NCBI GenBank assembly: GCA_031552355.1
Contig: JAVBMO010000001.1
Span: forward strand, 1 to 13,437
Length of the DNA stretch: 13,437 nt
Direction of reading: 5' to 3'
DNA from: JAVBMO01 sp031552355
Lineage (GTDB): Bacteria > Bacteroidota > Bacteroidia > Bacteroidales > P3
The notes below the pieces were generated by a model. It made no database searches, had not been told where the DNA came from, and saw nothing but the letters and a program-made list of their open reading frames with translations. Made by a program: the position numbers and the translations under genes. This document shows positions 8,201 to 13,437 of this stretch, in pieces (the first letter of the stretch is position 1; each line of letters starts with the position of its first letter).

Positions 8201-8479
8201 TATAACACTATTGGGAATGGTAACAAAAGTTAGACCACTGCAACCTTTAAAAGCATAATTTCCAATATTGGCAACATTATTGCCAATATTTACTGAAGTG
8301 ATACTTTGCCGATAGGCACCCCAAGGGCCACCTATAGTATAATTCGGCATAGCGCCGGTACCACTAATGGTAAGTGTGCCATTGCTAATAGACCATGTAA
8401 GATTACCTGTGGTGCCGCTTTGGGCAAAGCTTGCGGAGGTAAACAACAAGCTAAATAATAAAATGATAAGTTTTTTCAT
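5237..8479 (-). CDS. BspA-like leucine-rich-repeat surface protein with T9SS sorting domain
   Basis: The 1080-residue product begins with a clear signal peptide (basic MKK, hydrophobic core, cleavage probably after SASFA at about residue 19). A TTGNLTW...GTLTISGTGAMPNY segment follows, then BspA/TpLRR-type (LRR_5) repeats to about residue 880, with the pattern IPNSVTSIGxxAFxGCxxLxxVT. An LRR-to-linker segment LHVPAGKKALYAEATGWKDF comes next, then a fibronectin-III-like domain (about 905-985). The end is a type A T9SS sorting domain (about 1000-1080: VAYPNP, IEIFDLVGKLV, LPSGTYFVKV). Such proteins cross the outer membrane by T9SS, are often cell-surface anchored, and may bind host or matrix proteins. 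The ligand is unknown. Two units of about 140-150 residues (about 316-465 and 466-608) are near duplicates. The ATG has an A-rich leader and no Shine-Dalgarno sequence. Confidence 0.93.
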   Translation of the reverse strand: MKKLIILLFSLLFTSASFAQSGTTGNLTWSISNGTLTISGTGAMPNYTIGGPWGAYRQSITSVNIGNNVANIGNYAFKGCSGLTFVTIPNSVISIGDGAFYGCSGLSSITIPNGVTSIGGSAFYGCSGLSFVTFPNSVINIENEAFSGTAWYNNQLDGVVYAGKLLYTYKGTMPSNTFIIINEGTLGIAASAFSGCSGLFSVTIPNSVTSIGSDAFSGCSNLNIVNFNADSCTSGGFSGCTALKIVNIGNNVKTIPSSAFSNCSALTTVNFNAESCISGGFSGCNALTTVNIGNNVKTIPNAAFYNCTGITSVTIPNSVTSIGIAAFYGCTKLKTIIIPENVKEMGAYAFSKCTKLDTVYYNAINCNNTIKNCVLIANIVFPDGCPPPFIGNSIPCTCSENDDNGFIFSGDSISTLIMGNNVESIPAYAFANSHNLRTVTLSEKLDSIKDGAFAGCNRLISITIPNSVTSIGSGAFYGCTKLKTIIIPENVKEMGAYAFSKCTKLDTIYYNAINCHNAIGNYILFNELIGCPPPFIENNYPCGGSGFFFSEDSISTLIMGNNVESIPAYAFANCHNLKTITLPEKLDSIKEGTFAGCNRLTSITIPNSVTSIESDAFSLCNGLMSITISENVKNIENNAFKNCTSLKTINFNAENCDSVGSSTGSAFQGCTAITNINIGKGVERVPDYAFSGCNKVKMIAIPDSVIYIGKSAFRNCDGITYPIELPESIESIGEYAFAGCTKLSSITIPEKVTHIGNAAFEDCLFMHTVNFNAKNCTTMGSSEAPVFGSCTSLADIFIGSNVKAIPSYAFSDCFRIKSILIPDSVRSIGENAFYYCSSLAYLYTEGKVPAVCHANAFMGINTGKCKLHVPAGKKALYAEATGWKDFLNIFEEAVVIPQIYTTDISWVTEEDALTYTLTVFSNPEKTQVVSNVQLDANGKLPTKGGNPLEYTVTDLSPATKYYYTITAYDEQEEELNVFQGKFTTLKTTGIEEAETEEAVFVAYPNPTYSGKLTIESGKWNSQTASSLRGTKQSIEIFDLVGKLVGAFAITDEKTEINIGHLPSGTYFVKVGTQTAKVIKR
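5383..5405 (-). repeat. Dispersed GTCATTGCGAGG...GAAGCAAT repeat inside the coding sequence
   Basis: Read on the - strand, this is the GTCATTGCGAGG-(AACGAAGC)-AAT element, with ATTGC/GCAAT ends and an overlapping CCTCG/CGAGG pair, a short repeat type seen in many bacterial genomes. Here it is read in frame as SSLRGTKQS within the sorting domain. A related longer version is intergenic at 9755-9790. The paralogue at 10967 lacks it and has a different repeat at the same position. Confidence 0.75.
6655..7530 (-). repeat. Internal tandem duplication within the BspA-like gene
   Basis: Two adjacent units of roughly 425-450 bp (boundaries near 6655, 7080 and 7530) encode nearly the same series of repeats: FYGCTKLKTIIIPENVKEMG, then SKCTKLDT, a divergent Cys/Pro-rich insert containing CPPPFI, then DSISTLIMGNNVESIPAYAF and EKLDSIK. 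The units differ mainly in the insert (NYPCGGSG against SIPCTCSENDDNG). This is recent expansion of the repeat domain by unequal exchange. Confidence 0.8.
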
Positions 8480-8872
8480 TGTTTTTTGTTTTAAAAAGCC
8501 CCTGAGTTTTGGAACTTTGGTTATTACTGTTTTATTTATTTCTAATTTTAATTTCAGGAAAATCTTTTGTTTGGAATATTACATTTATATCTGTAATCTT
8601 GAGCTTTTTTGATATATATTTCCCTGTTTTGAATTTTCCAAAATGTTTTAATAGGCTGTTTGCTGAAAAGTTTTTCAATCAATAATTTTTGCTCTTCTTT
8701 CGCAAGTAAAACTTTTATAGTAAAAAACTTCTTTTCATATCTATTAAAAAATTTCACTACTGACATAAATGAATTTTATTACAGGCTTTGAATAAATGGA
8801 TATATGTTTTTTAAATAGGATAAAATTTCTTTTTGCCCTGTTTTCAATACTCCTGTTAAGCGGCAAATATTC
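8480..8872. other. AT-rich leader between BspA-like and DUF6261-type genes
   Basis: This 393-bp stretch separates two - strand genes. It is strongly AT-rich and should contain the promoter of the BspA-like gene. I could not place a convincing -33/-7 pair. The 20 bases before that start codon are A-rich on the coding strand, as in many Bacteroidota leaders. The only frame of any length is the doubtful 70-codon one listed separately. Confidence 0.45.
8554..8766 (-). CDS. Doubtful 70-residue hypothetical protein
   Basis: This short Lys/Phe-rich frame (FFNRYEKKFFTIKVLLAKEEQKLLIEKL) lies between two - strand genes. The opening FxRYEKKFF loosely recalls the start of VTC-type polyphosphate polymerase domains (RYEKKYL), so it could be a remnant of one, but the rest of that domain is absent. 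Base composition is as AT-rich as the surrounding spacer, with no ribosome-binding signal or coupling. It may be a small gene, a gene remnant or chance. Confidence 0.22.
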   Translation of the reverse strand: MSVVKFFNRYEKKFFTIKVLLAKEEQKLLIEKLFSKQPIKTFWKIQNREIYIKKAQDYRYKCNIPNKRFS

Positions 8873-9616
8873 TCAATTTTCCACTTTCAATTCTCCATTA
8901 GCAGAAGCTTGTGCTTGATTATGCGTTTTGCGTGCACTAATTACCTGCTTTTGGTAATCTATCAGTTTGTTCAGGTTGCTTACAATAGAGGCATATTCCG
9001 CATCTCCGTCCAATTCTATCAGGGCATTCAAGCGGCGAACGCAATTGCGGTAGGCATTGTCGGTTTCGGTGCGGGCTTCTTTCGAAAGGCCGGTAACAAC
9101 GGTAGCTTGTTCTTCGTTGCGATTAGCAAAAAGCGCCATAAATTCGTTGTTGGCACGTTGCAACTCATCCTTCCATTCATTGGCGCCAACAAGGGCAACG
9201 TTCGCTTTGGCATCGGCAGCGTTCAAGTCTTGCAAAAGGTTTTCCAATATGCCGCTTTCCTGAATATAGGGCAAACTGCGAGGATCGCTGTATTTGTTCA
9301 ATATATTTTGGATTTTTTGGGCAGCCTCGGCTCTTCTTGCATTAAAATGGTGCAAGGTATTGCGCACTTGGCGTACCAAGCCAAGGTAGGCAGCATCGCG
9401 TTGCTCATCCAAAAGGGTGATTTTTGCCGTGCTCTCACTTTTTCCACCTTGTTTTAAAGCACCATCGAATTGGGCTAAACAATCTTTATAAACTCCCAAT
9501 TTTTCAATAAATTTAGGATGGTTGCATTTGGCAAATTCATTAACTGCAAGGCTATGGAAACCATAACTTTCTTCTTGGCGTAGCAAGGAAGCTGCTAATT
9601 CTTTAATTGTATTCAT
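8873..9616 (-). CDS. DUF6261-like protein of unknown function
   Basis: The 247-residue soluble, mostly helical product has no signal peptide or membrane segment. Features that fit the Bacteroidota family DUF6261 are the middle segment LLDEQRDAAYLGLVRQVRNTLHHFNARRAEAAQKI (about 68-102), the ANNEFMALFANRNEEQA segment (about 155-171), the TETDNAYRNCVRRLNALIELDGDAEY segment (about 184-209) and the closing LNKLIDYQKQVISARK (about 216-231). Family members are about 240 residues and helical, with no established function. The last residues (NGELKVEN) are encoded by a GAATTGAAAGTGGAAAATTGA stretch similar to intergenic repeat DNA near 4428-4460, so the native C-terminus may have been altered by a repeat. 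No partner gene is evident. The family match is from memory of the sequence pattern. Confidence 0.72.
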   Translation of the reverse strand: MNTIKELAASLLRQEESYGFHSLAVNEFAKCNHPKFIEKLGVYKDCLAQFDGALKQGGKSESTAKITLLDEQRDAAYLGLVRQVRNTLHHFNARRAEAAQKIQNILNKYSDPRSLPYIQESGILENLLQDLNAADAKANVALVGANEWKDELQRANNEFMALFANRNEEQATVVTGLSKEARTETDNAYRNCVRRLNALIELDGDAEYASIVSNLNKLIDYQKQVISARKTHNQAQASANGELKVEN

Positions 9617-9857
9617 ACTTTTTTGGGTTATTTGTTAATTGGATTATTTGGTTATTTTGTTGAACTGTTGATTTGTTGAACTGTTGATTTGGTTATTTGG
9701 AAAACATTTTCAATTTAAAAGGCTGTTTCATTCTCAATTTTAATTAATAAAGAGATTGCTTCCCACTTCGTGTCTCGCGGTCGCAATGACGCGCAGCGAT
9801 AAAAATTCATAATTCATAATTCATCGTTCATCGTTAAAAACATTTTCCATTAAAGAT
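9617..9857. other. Upstream region of DUF6261-type gene with repeats
   Basis: This stretch has no gene. It contains two adjacent copies of a 16-bp repeat TTGTTGAACTGTTGAT (9657-9672 and 9673-9688), flanked by TTGGTTATTTGG words. A dispersed palindromic repeat follows, then an AATTCATAATTCATCGTTCATCG-type tail like those in the other intergenic repeats. The promoter for the DUF6261-type gene must lie here, but no TAnnTTTG match stands out. Confidence 0.5.
9755..9790. repeat. Dispersed ATTGCTTC...CGCAATGAC palindromic repeat
   Basis: The ends ATTGCTTC and TCGCAATGAC match the element embedded in the BspA-like gene at 5383-5405. The interior here is longer (CCACTTCGTGTCTCGCGG). Intergenic and in-gene copies in one window show that this element family is active or abundant in the genome. 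Confidence 0.7.
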
Positions 9858-10113
9858 AGGGATATGACAACTTGTCCCCAAAATGGGTTTACCTTGTTGT
9901 AGGGGTCGACAACTTGTTTCCAAAGTAAGTTTGCCCTGTCGTAGGGGTACGACAGCTTGTTTTCAAAATAAGATTGCCTTGCCATAGGGGTATGATAGCT
10001 TGTTTTCAAAATGAATTTGCCTTGTCGTAGGGGTATGATAGCTTGTGTGTAAAGTACATTTGCCTTGTTGTAGAGATACGAAGCTTGCTCCCAAAGAGAG
10101 TTGGGCTTGTTAA
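9858..10113. repeat. 43-bp tandem repeat array, six units
   Basis: Six head-to-tail units start at 9858, 9901, 9943, 9986, 10029 and 10072. They are 42-43 bp long, with consensus AGGGGTAYGAYAGCTTGTTT followed by TCAAARTRARTTTGCCTTGTYGT. The end units are the most diverged, and the central ones are closest to each other. There are no spacers between units, so it is not CRISPR-like. A 43-bp period is not a multiple of three, which argues against a repeated protein motif. The role is unknown. Confidence 0.88.
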
Positions 10114-10243
10114 CTACAATTGACGAGATTAACAGGGAACTTCTGTCTTTAAAAGTGTTCGAAAGAAATGTTAAAATGCAGGGTAAAGGGGATTGTAAAA
10201 CTTTATGAACTAAACAATATACCTTAAATTTACGTGCGTGCGC

Positions 10244-10451
<208 letters not shown>

Positions 10452-10966
10452 AATGTTTGTCGCTGCGCGACACTTTCTTTTCGACAGGATGGATTTTCTT
10501 TATTCAACGATGAGTTATGAGTTATGAATGATGAATTTTGTCGCTGCGCGACACCTTTCTCTGACAAGATTACAGGATTTTTCAGGTTTTACTTCCTTGT
10601 TAATTTTGTCAATCCTGTCTAAACTTTAACGATTTACAGGATTCAATTTTGCCTTCGGCAAAATACCTCTGTATTCTCCAGCTGTTTAATTCCTGATTTA
10701 AGATTTTCCTCCGTGTTACTCTGTGTCAAATAAATTAAAAATGTTTGTCGCTGCGCGTCATTCTTTCTTAGACAGGATGGACCCTTAGATTTTCAAGATT
10801 CTGTTTTTAACTATAAAACGCTGAACTATGAATAAGAATGCCTGTTAGATTTCCAAAACCTAACAGGCATTCTTCAATGATAAACTATGAACGCTGAACT
10901 ATGAATGGCGCGTTGTCATAGCCAACCATTCATAATTCATAGTTTATAGTTCATCGTTAGAAACGT
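10452..10966. repeat. Repeat-rich intergenic region, copy B
   Basis: This stretch lies downstream of the second BspA-like gene and matches copy A (4459-5236) with scattered differences, but lacks about 250 bp present there. It holds three GTCGCTGCGCG(A/T)CA-type elements (near 10455, 10537 and 10744), the ATTTTGCC/GGCAAAAT stem-loop at 10646-10664 and the flipped palindrome at 10834-10874. Where copy A has a tandem CGTTTGAAACGTTCAT pair just before the stop codon, copy B has one unit. Confidence 0.85.
10834..10874. repeat. Perfect 15-bp palindrome with 11-nt loop, orientation 2
   Basis: The arms AAGAATGCCTGTTAG (10834-10848) and CTAACAGGCATTCTT (10860-10874) are identical to those of the copy at 5084-5124. 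The loop (10849-10859) is ATTTCCAAAAC, the exact reverse complement of the other copy's loop. The flanks (GAACTATGAAT before, CAATGATAAACTATGAACG after) keep the same orientation in both. Confidence 0.9.
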
Positions 10967-12449
10967 TTATCGTTTGATGATTTTTGCAGTTTGGGTTCCT
11001 ACTTTCACAAAATAGGTTCCGCTTGGCAAATGGCCGATGTTGATTTCTGTTTTTTCGCCGGTAATGGCAAAGGTACCCACCAACTTACTCACAAGGTCGT
11101 ACAATTGAATGCCGTCTTTAAATCCCCCTTTGGGGGTTTGGGGGCTTGTTTCAATTGTCAATTTTCCATTAAATAAGGGGTTCGGATACACCACAAACTT
11201 TGCTTCTTCTGTTTCCGCTTCTTCTATACCTGTGGTTTTTAGAGTGGTGAAATCGCTTTCAATGGTTTTGATTTCCTGCTTATTTTCATCGTAGGCAGTA
11301 AGTGTATAGTAATAATGTGTTTCGGGTGTAAGGCCGGTTATGGTATGAGAGAAACCTGATTTGGTAAGCAAATTTCCTTTGGAATTAAATTCAAAGCGGG
11401 CATACTCTTGCGTTTTCGATGCATCTGTGTAAATAATAAGGATGTAGCCTTGGGCATTTTCTATAGTATTCCAGGCAATGTTCGCCGAAATAGGTTCCGG
11501 AGTTATAACTACATCTATCAATACAAACACCGCTGTAAGTGTGCGGTTTTGTGTGGCTACGAAACTATAAGTCGTTTGGTTGTTGATAGAATCCCCGTTT
11601 TCTTTCCAACAATGGAAAATATAACCTTGGTTGGGTGTGGCTTGCAGACTTACAGTTGTACCTTGGTTGTAGCTCCCGCCACCATCTACAGTACCCCAAT
11701 TGCTTGGCGAGACTATTACCGAGATAGTAAAATTTGGAATTTTTATATCTTCTGCAATATTAACAAAATCTCGCCAACCGACGGCTGTTTGATAAAGACC
11801 TTTGCTATCCATAGGAATATGTAAGATACAAGTTTTTATATCAATCTCCTCGAGGCCATCCCCCATAAAGGTATTATCTTGGCAAATAGAAGGTGTTACA
11901 TTTTCGGCATAAATATTGGCAAGAAGAGAACAATTATAGAAAGCCTTATCTCCAATTTCTGTAACGCTGCTAGGAATGGTAACTGAAGTAAGGGTTTTGC
12001 AATCATAAAAAGCATTGCCAGTAATACTTGGTGTTCCTTGATTTATTGTAATGGTGGCATTTTCAGACATGGTTCCTTTATATTTATACAATACTTTACC
12101 GGCATATACCATCCCATTGGGTTGGTTACCCAACCAGGCTGTACTATCAAAAGCCCAAGGCCCAATATGGGTAACACTATTAGGAATGGTTACAGTAGAA
12201 AGACTCTTACTACCATAAAAAGCATAATCAGGTATATTTTTTACATTATTACCAATATTAACTGTTGTTAATGCAGAACATTTCGAAAACCCTCCTGATA
12301 CGCAACTATCAGCATTGAAATTTACAGTAGTTAAAGTTGTGTAACCGGAAAAAGCACAACCATTATTTAAAATTTGAAAACCAGGATAAGCATTATAAGA
12401 CCCAATAGTGATAACATTTTCAGGGATCGTTAGTGTAGTTAATTTATTA
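10967..12449 (-). pseudogene. BspA-like T9SS surface protein gene, 5' part cut off by IS insertion
   Basis: The frame is open from the stop at 10967 to the insertion-sequence boundary at 12449 and hits a stop (12464-12466) inside the element, so about 493 C-terminal residues remain. In order they are: BspA-type leucine-rich repeats (TTVNFNADSCVSGGFSKCSAL, then IPNSVTHIG, then VYAGKVLYKYKGTM) down to about 11880; a linker like that of the intact paralogue (LHIPMDSKGLYQTAVGWRDF); a divergent InlB-type B-repeat (VSPSNWGTVDGGGSYNQGTTVSL, about 11735-11530); a fibronectin-III-like domain (about 11515-11240); and a type A T9SS sorting domain (VVYPNP to IIKR). Signal peptide and promoter lie beyond the element, outside the window. 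An internal TTG at 12131-12133 is not a sensible start, because the same frame with the same repeats continues upstream. The product is presumably not secreted now. Confidence 0.9.
11120..11145 (-). repeat. CCCCC-TTT-GGGGG palindromic repeat inside the coding sequence
   Basis: CCCCC (11124-11128), TTT, then GGGGG (11132-11136) form a G/C hairpin, followed by TTTGGGGGC. It is read in frame on the - strand as PQTPKGGFK in the sorting domain. Similar CCCTTTGGGGG-type elements occur dispersed in Bacteroidota genomes. The paralogue has a different element at the homologous place (5383-5405). Confidence 0.65.
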
Positions 12450-12488
12450 TTGAATATCCGTAATTACTCATATATGAATAAAAAGTTG

Positions 12489-12496
12489 TATTTTTG
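12489..12496 (+). promoter_or_regulatory. Bacteroidota-type -7 element for the transposase
   Basis: TATTTTTG fits the TAnnTTTG consensus of the Bacteroidota primary sigma factor and is placed 14 bp before the transposase ATG. No TTG at proper -33 spacing is visible, so the promoter may be weak, as is usual for transposases. Confidence 0.4.
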
Positions 12497-12510
12497 CAAT
12501 AAAAGCCAAG

Positions 12511-13419
12511 ATGAATATATTTAGTTTTAGCGTTCATTTTACAAGTGAAGAAGATTGTCGTAATCATTTTAAAACCCAACGAGATGAAATCGGTGTAATC
12601 TGTTTAAAATGTGGTAGTAGGGATCATTATTGGATAAAAAGTAGATGGAGTTACGAATGTAAAAACTGCCATCACCGTACATCTTTACGTAGTGGAACCA
12701 TCATGCAAAGTTCCAACTTGTCCTTTCTTATATGGTATAAAGCTATGTTTCTGATGAGTGCTACTAAAAAAGGTTTCTCAGCAAAAGAGATGCAAAAGCA
12801 GTTGGGGTTAAAGCGTTATGAACCTGTATGGCAAATGACACATAAATTGCGTAAAGCCATGGGTAAAAGGGACGCTGGTTATACCTTGGAAGGAATGATA
12901 GAAATGGATGAAGGCTACTTTACAGTGGCTTCAAGTGAAGTTGAACAAAGTAAAGGAATTCGTGGAAGAGGGGCTGTTGGAAAAGCAAATACATTGGTTA
13001 TGTCAGAAAGTATTCCACTCGAAAATTTAGAAACAGGAAGCCAGTCAAAATCTTGCCGCTATTTCAAAGCCAAAGTATTGAATACACATAAAGCAGAGGA
13101 AATCAATCAAACTGTACAAGAGTCTATTGACAACGAAAGCATTGTTTTTACAGATCAAAGTACATCTTATGTGGATATTGCTGATTTTGTCGAATTACAT
13201 ATTACTGAAAAATCCAATAAAGAAACTACGAAAGAATCTTTAAGATGGGTACATATCACTATCAGCAATGCTAAGAGAAATCTTTTAGGTAATTACCACA
13301 AGATAAAGCGTAAATATCTTCAGCTATATCTTGATGAATTTGTATATAAACTCAATAGAAGATACTTTGGTGAAAAGCTTTTTGATAGGCTTGTCATTGC
13401 TAATATTACTGGATTATGA
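12511..13419 (+). CDS. IS1595-family (ISXO2-like) transposase
   Basis: The 302-residue transposase has an N-terminal zinc-ribbon, with C31-x2-C34 and C50-x2-C53, in the typical GVICLKCGSRDHYWI ... YECKNCHHRTSLRSGT context. A helix-turn-helix-like region follows (FSAKEMQKQLGLKRYEPVWQMTHKLRKAM, about 89-117). The DDE-type catalytic core comes last: EMDEGYF with D133, VFTDQSTSY with D215, and the HITISNAKRNLLGNYH segment (248-263) with N253 at the usual third catalytic position of the DDN variants in this family. LDEFVYKLNRRY at about 274-285 is the conserved closing helix. The ATG has family-like spacing to the zinc ribbon, and the frame is intact, so the enzyme may be active. It runs opposite to the gene it interrupts. 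Confidence 0.93.
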   Translation: MNIFSFSVHFTSEEDCRNHFKTQRDEIGVICLKCGSRDHYWIKSRWSYECKNCHHRTSLRSGTIMQSSNLSFLIWYKAMFLMSATKKGFSAKEMQKQLGLKRYEPVWQMTHKLRKAMGKRDAGYTLEGMIEMDEGYFTVASSEVEQSKGIRGRGAVGKANTLVMSESIPLENLETGSQSKSCRYFKAKVLNTHKAEEINQTVQESIDNESIVFTDQSTSYVDIADFVELHITEKSNKETTKESLRWVHITISNAKRNLLGNYHKIKRKYLQLYLDEFVYKLNRRYFGEKLFDRLVIANITGL

Positions 13420-13437
13420 TAAATAACGGATATTCAA

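Larger units (their letters stand above)
12450..13437 (+). mobile_element. IS1595-family insertion sequence, complete to its right end
   Basis: This is a 988-bp element with terminal inverted repeats. The left end (12450-12471) and right end (13437-13416, read inward) share TTGAATATCCGT exactly and agree at 19 of 22 positions. It encodes one transposase, whose stop codon lies in the right repeat. It is inserted in a BspA-like gene. IS1595 elements usually make an 8-bp target duplication, which would be ATTTATTA (12442-12449); the matching copy would begin just past the window end and cannot be seen. Confidence 0.9.

Noticed and set aside
8909..9457. 182-codon + strand frame opposite the DUF6261-type gene
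   Set aside because: It is antisense to a gene with recognisable family motifs, and the hydrophobic look follows from the complementary codons.
9858..10113. Possible CRISPR array
   Set aside because: The units are directly adjacent with no unique spacers, they diverge along their whole length, and no cas gene is nearby.
10967..12133. Second BspA-like gene starting at TTG 12131-12133
   Set aside because: The frame and the leucine-rich repeats continue upstream without a stop to the insertion-sequence boundary, so the TTG is an internal Leu codon.

Overview
The window reads as chromosome from a Bacteroidota (probably Bacteroidales-like) bacterium. The reasons are two BspA-type leucine-rich-repeat surface proteins with type IX secretion (T9SS) C-terminal sorting domains, a DUF6261-type protein, AT-rich leaders without Shine-Dalgarno sequences, and one match to the Bacteroidota -7 promoter element (TAnnTTTG) in front of the transposase. 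The species cannot be named from the sequence alone.

Region 1 (1-3610, + strand) is a compact housekeeping block: uracil phosphoribosyltransferase (upp), a small coiled-coil protein, an ABC1/UbiB-family atypical kinase whose start overlaps the small gene's stop by one base, and a uridine-phosphorylase-like enzyme 14 bp further on. The first and last enzymes together give the route uridine -> uracil -> UMP. The middle pair looks translationally coupled. Region 2 (3611-4400) is a repeat-bearing spacer followed by a lone SRPBCC/AHSA1-type protein.

Region 3 (4401-8872) holds repeat-filled intergenic DNA and a 1080-residue secreted BspA-like protein on the - strand, then a gene-poor leader. Region 4 (8873-10966) holds the DUF6261-type gene and 1.35 kb with no convincing gene. 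That stretch carries a 43-bp tandem array, an uninterrupted (GT)25 microsatellite and a second copy of the repeat-rich DNA found downstream of the first BspA gene. Region 5 (10967-13437) is a second BspA-like gene on the - strand. It is cut at 12449/12450 by a complete IS1595-family insertion sequence, whose right inverted repeat ends exactly at the last base of the window.

The most interesting signals are in the repeats. The 3' ends and downstream DNA of the two BspA genes are duplicated. Within that duplication a perfect 15-bp palindrome has its 11-nt loop in opposite orientation in the two copies, while the flanks keep the same orientation, so it has apparently flipped. At one position inside the two sorting domains the paralogues carry different in-frame blocks (66 and 51 bp), each containing a different palindromic repeat. 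I saw no tRNA, rRNA, CRISPR array or riboswitch, and no clearly new multi-gene system.
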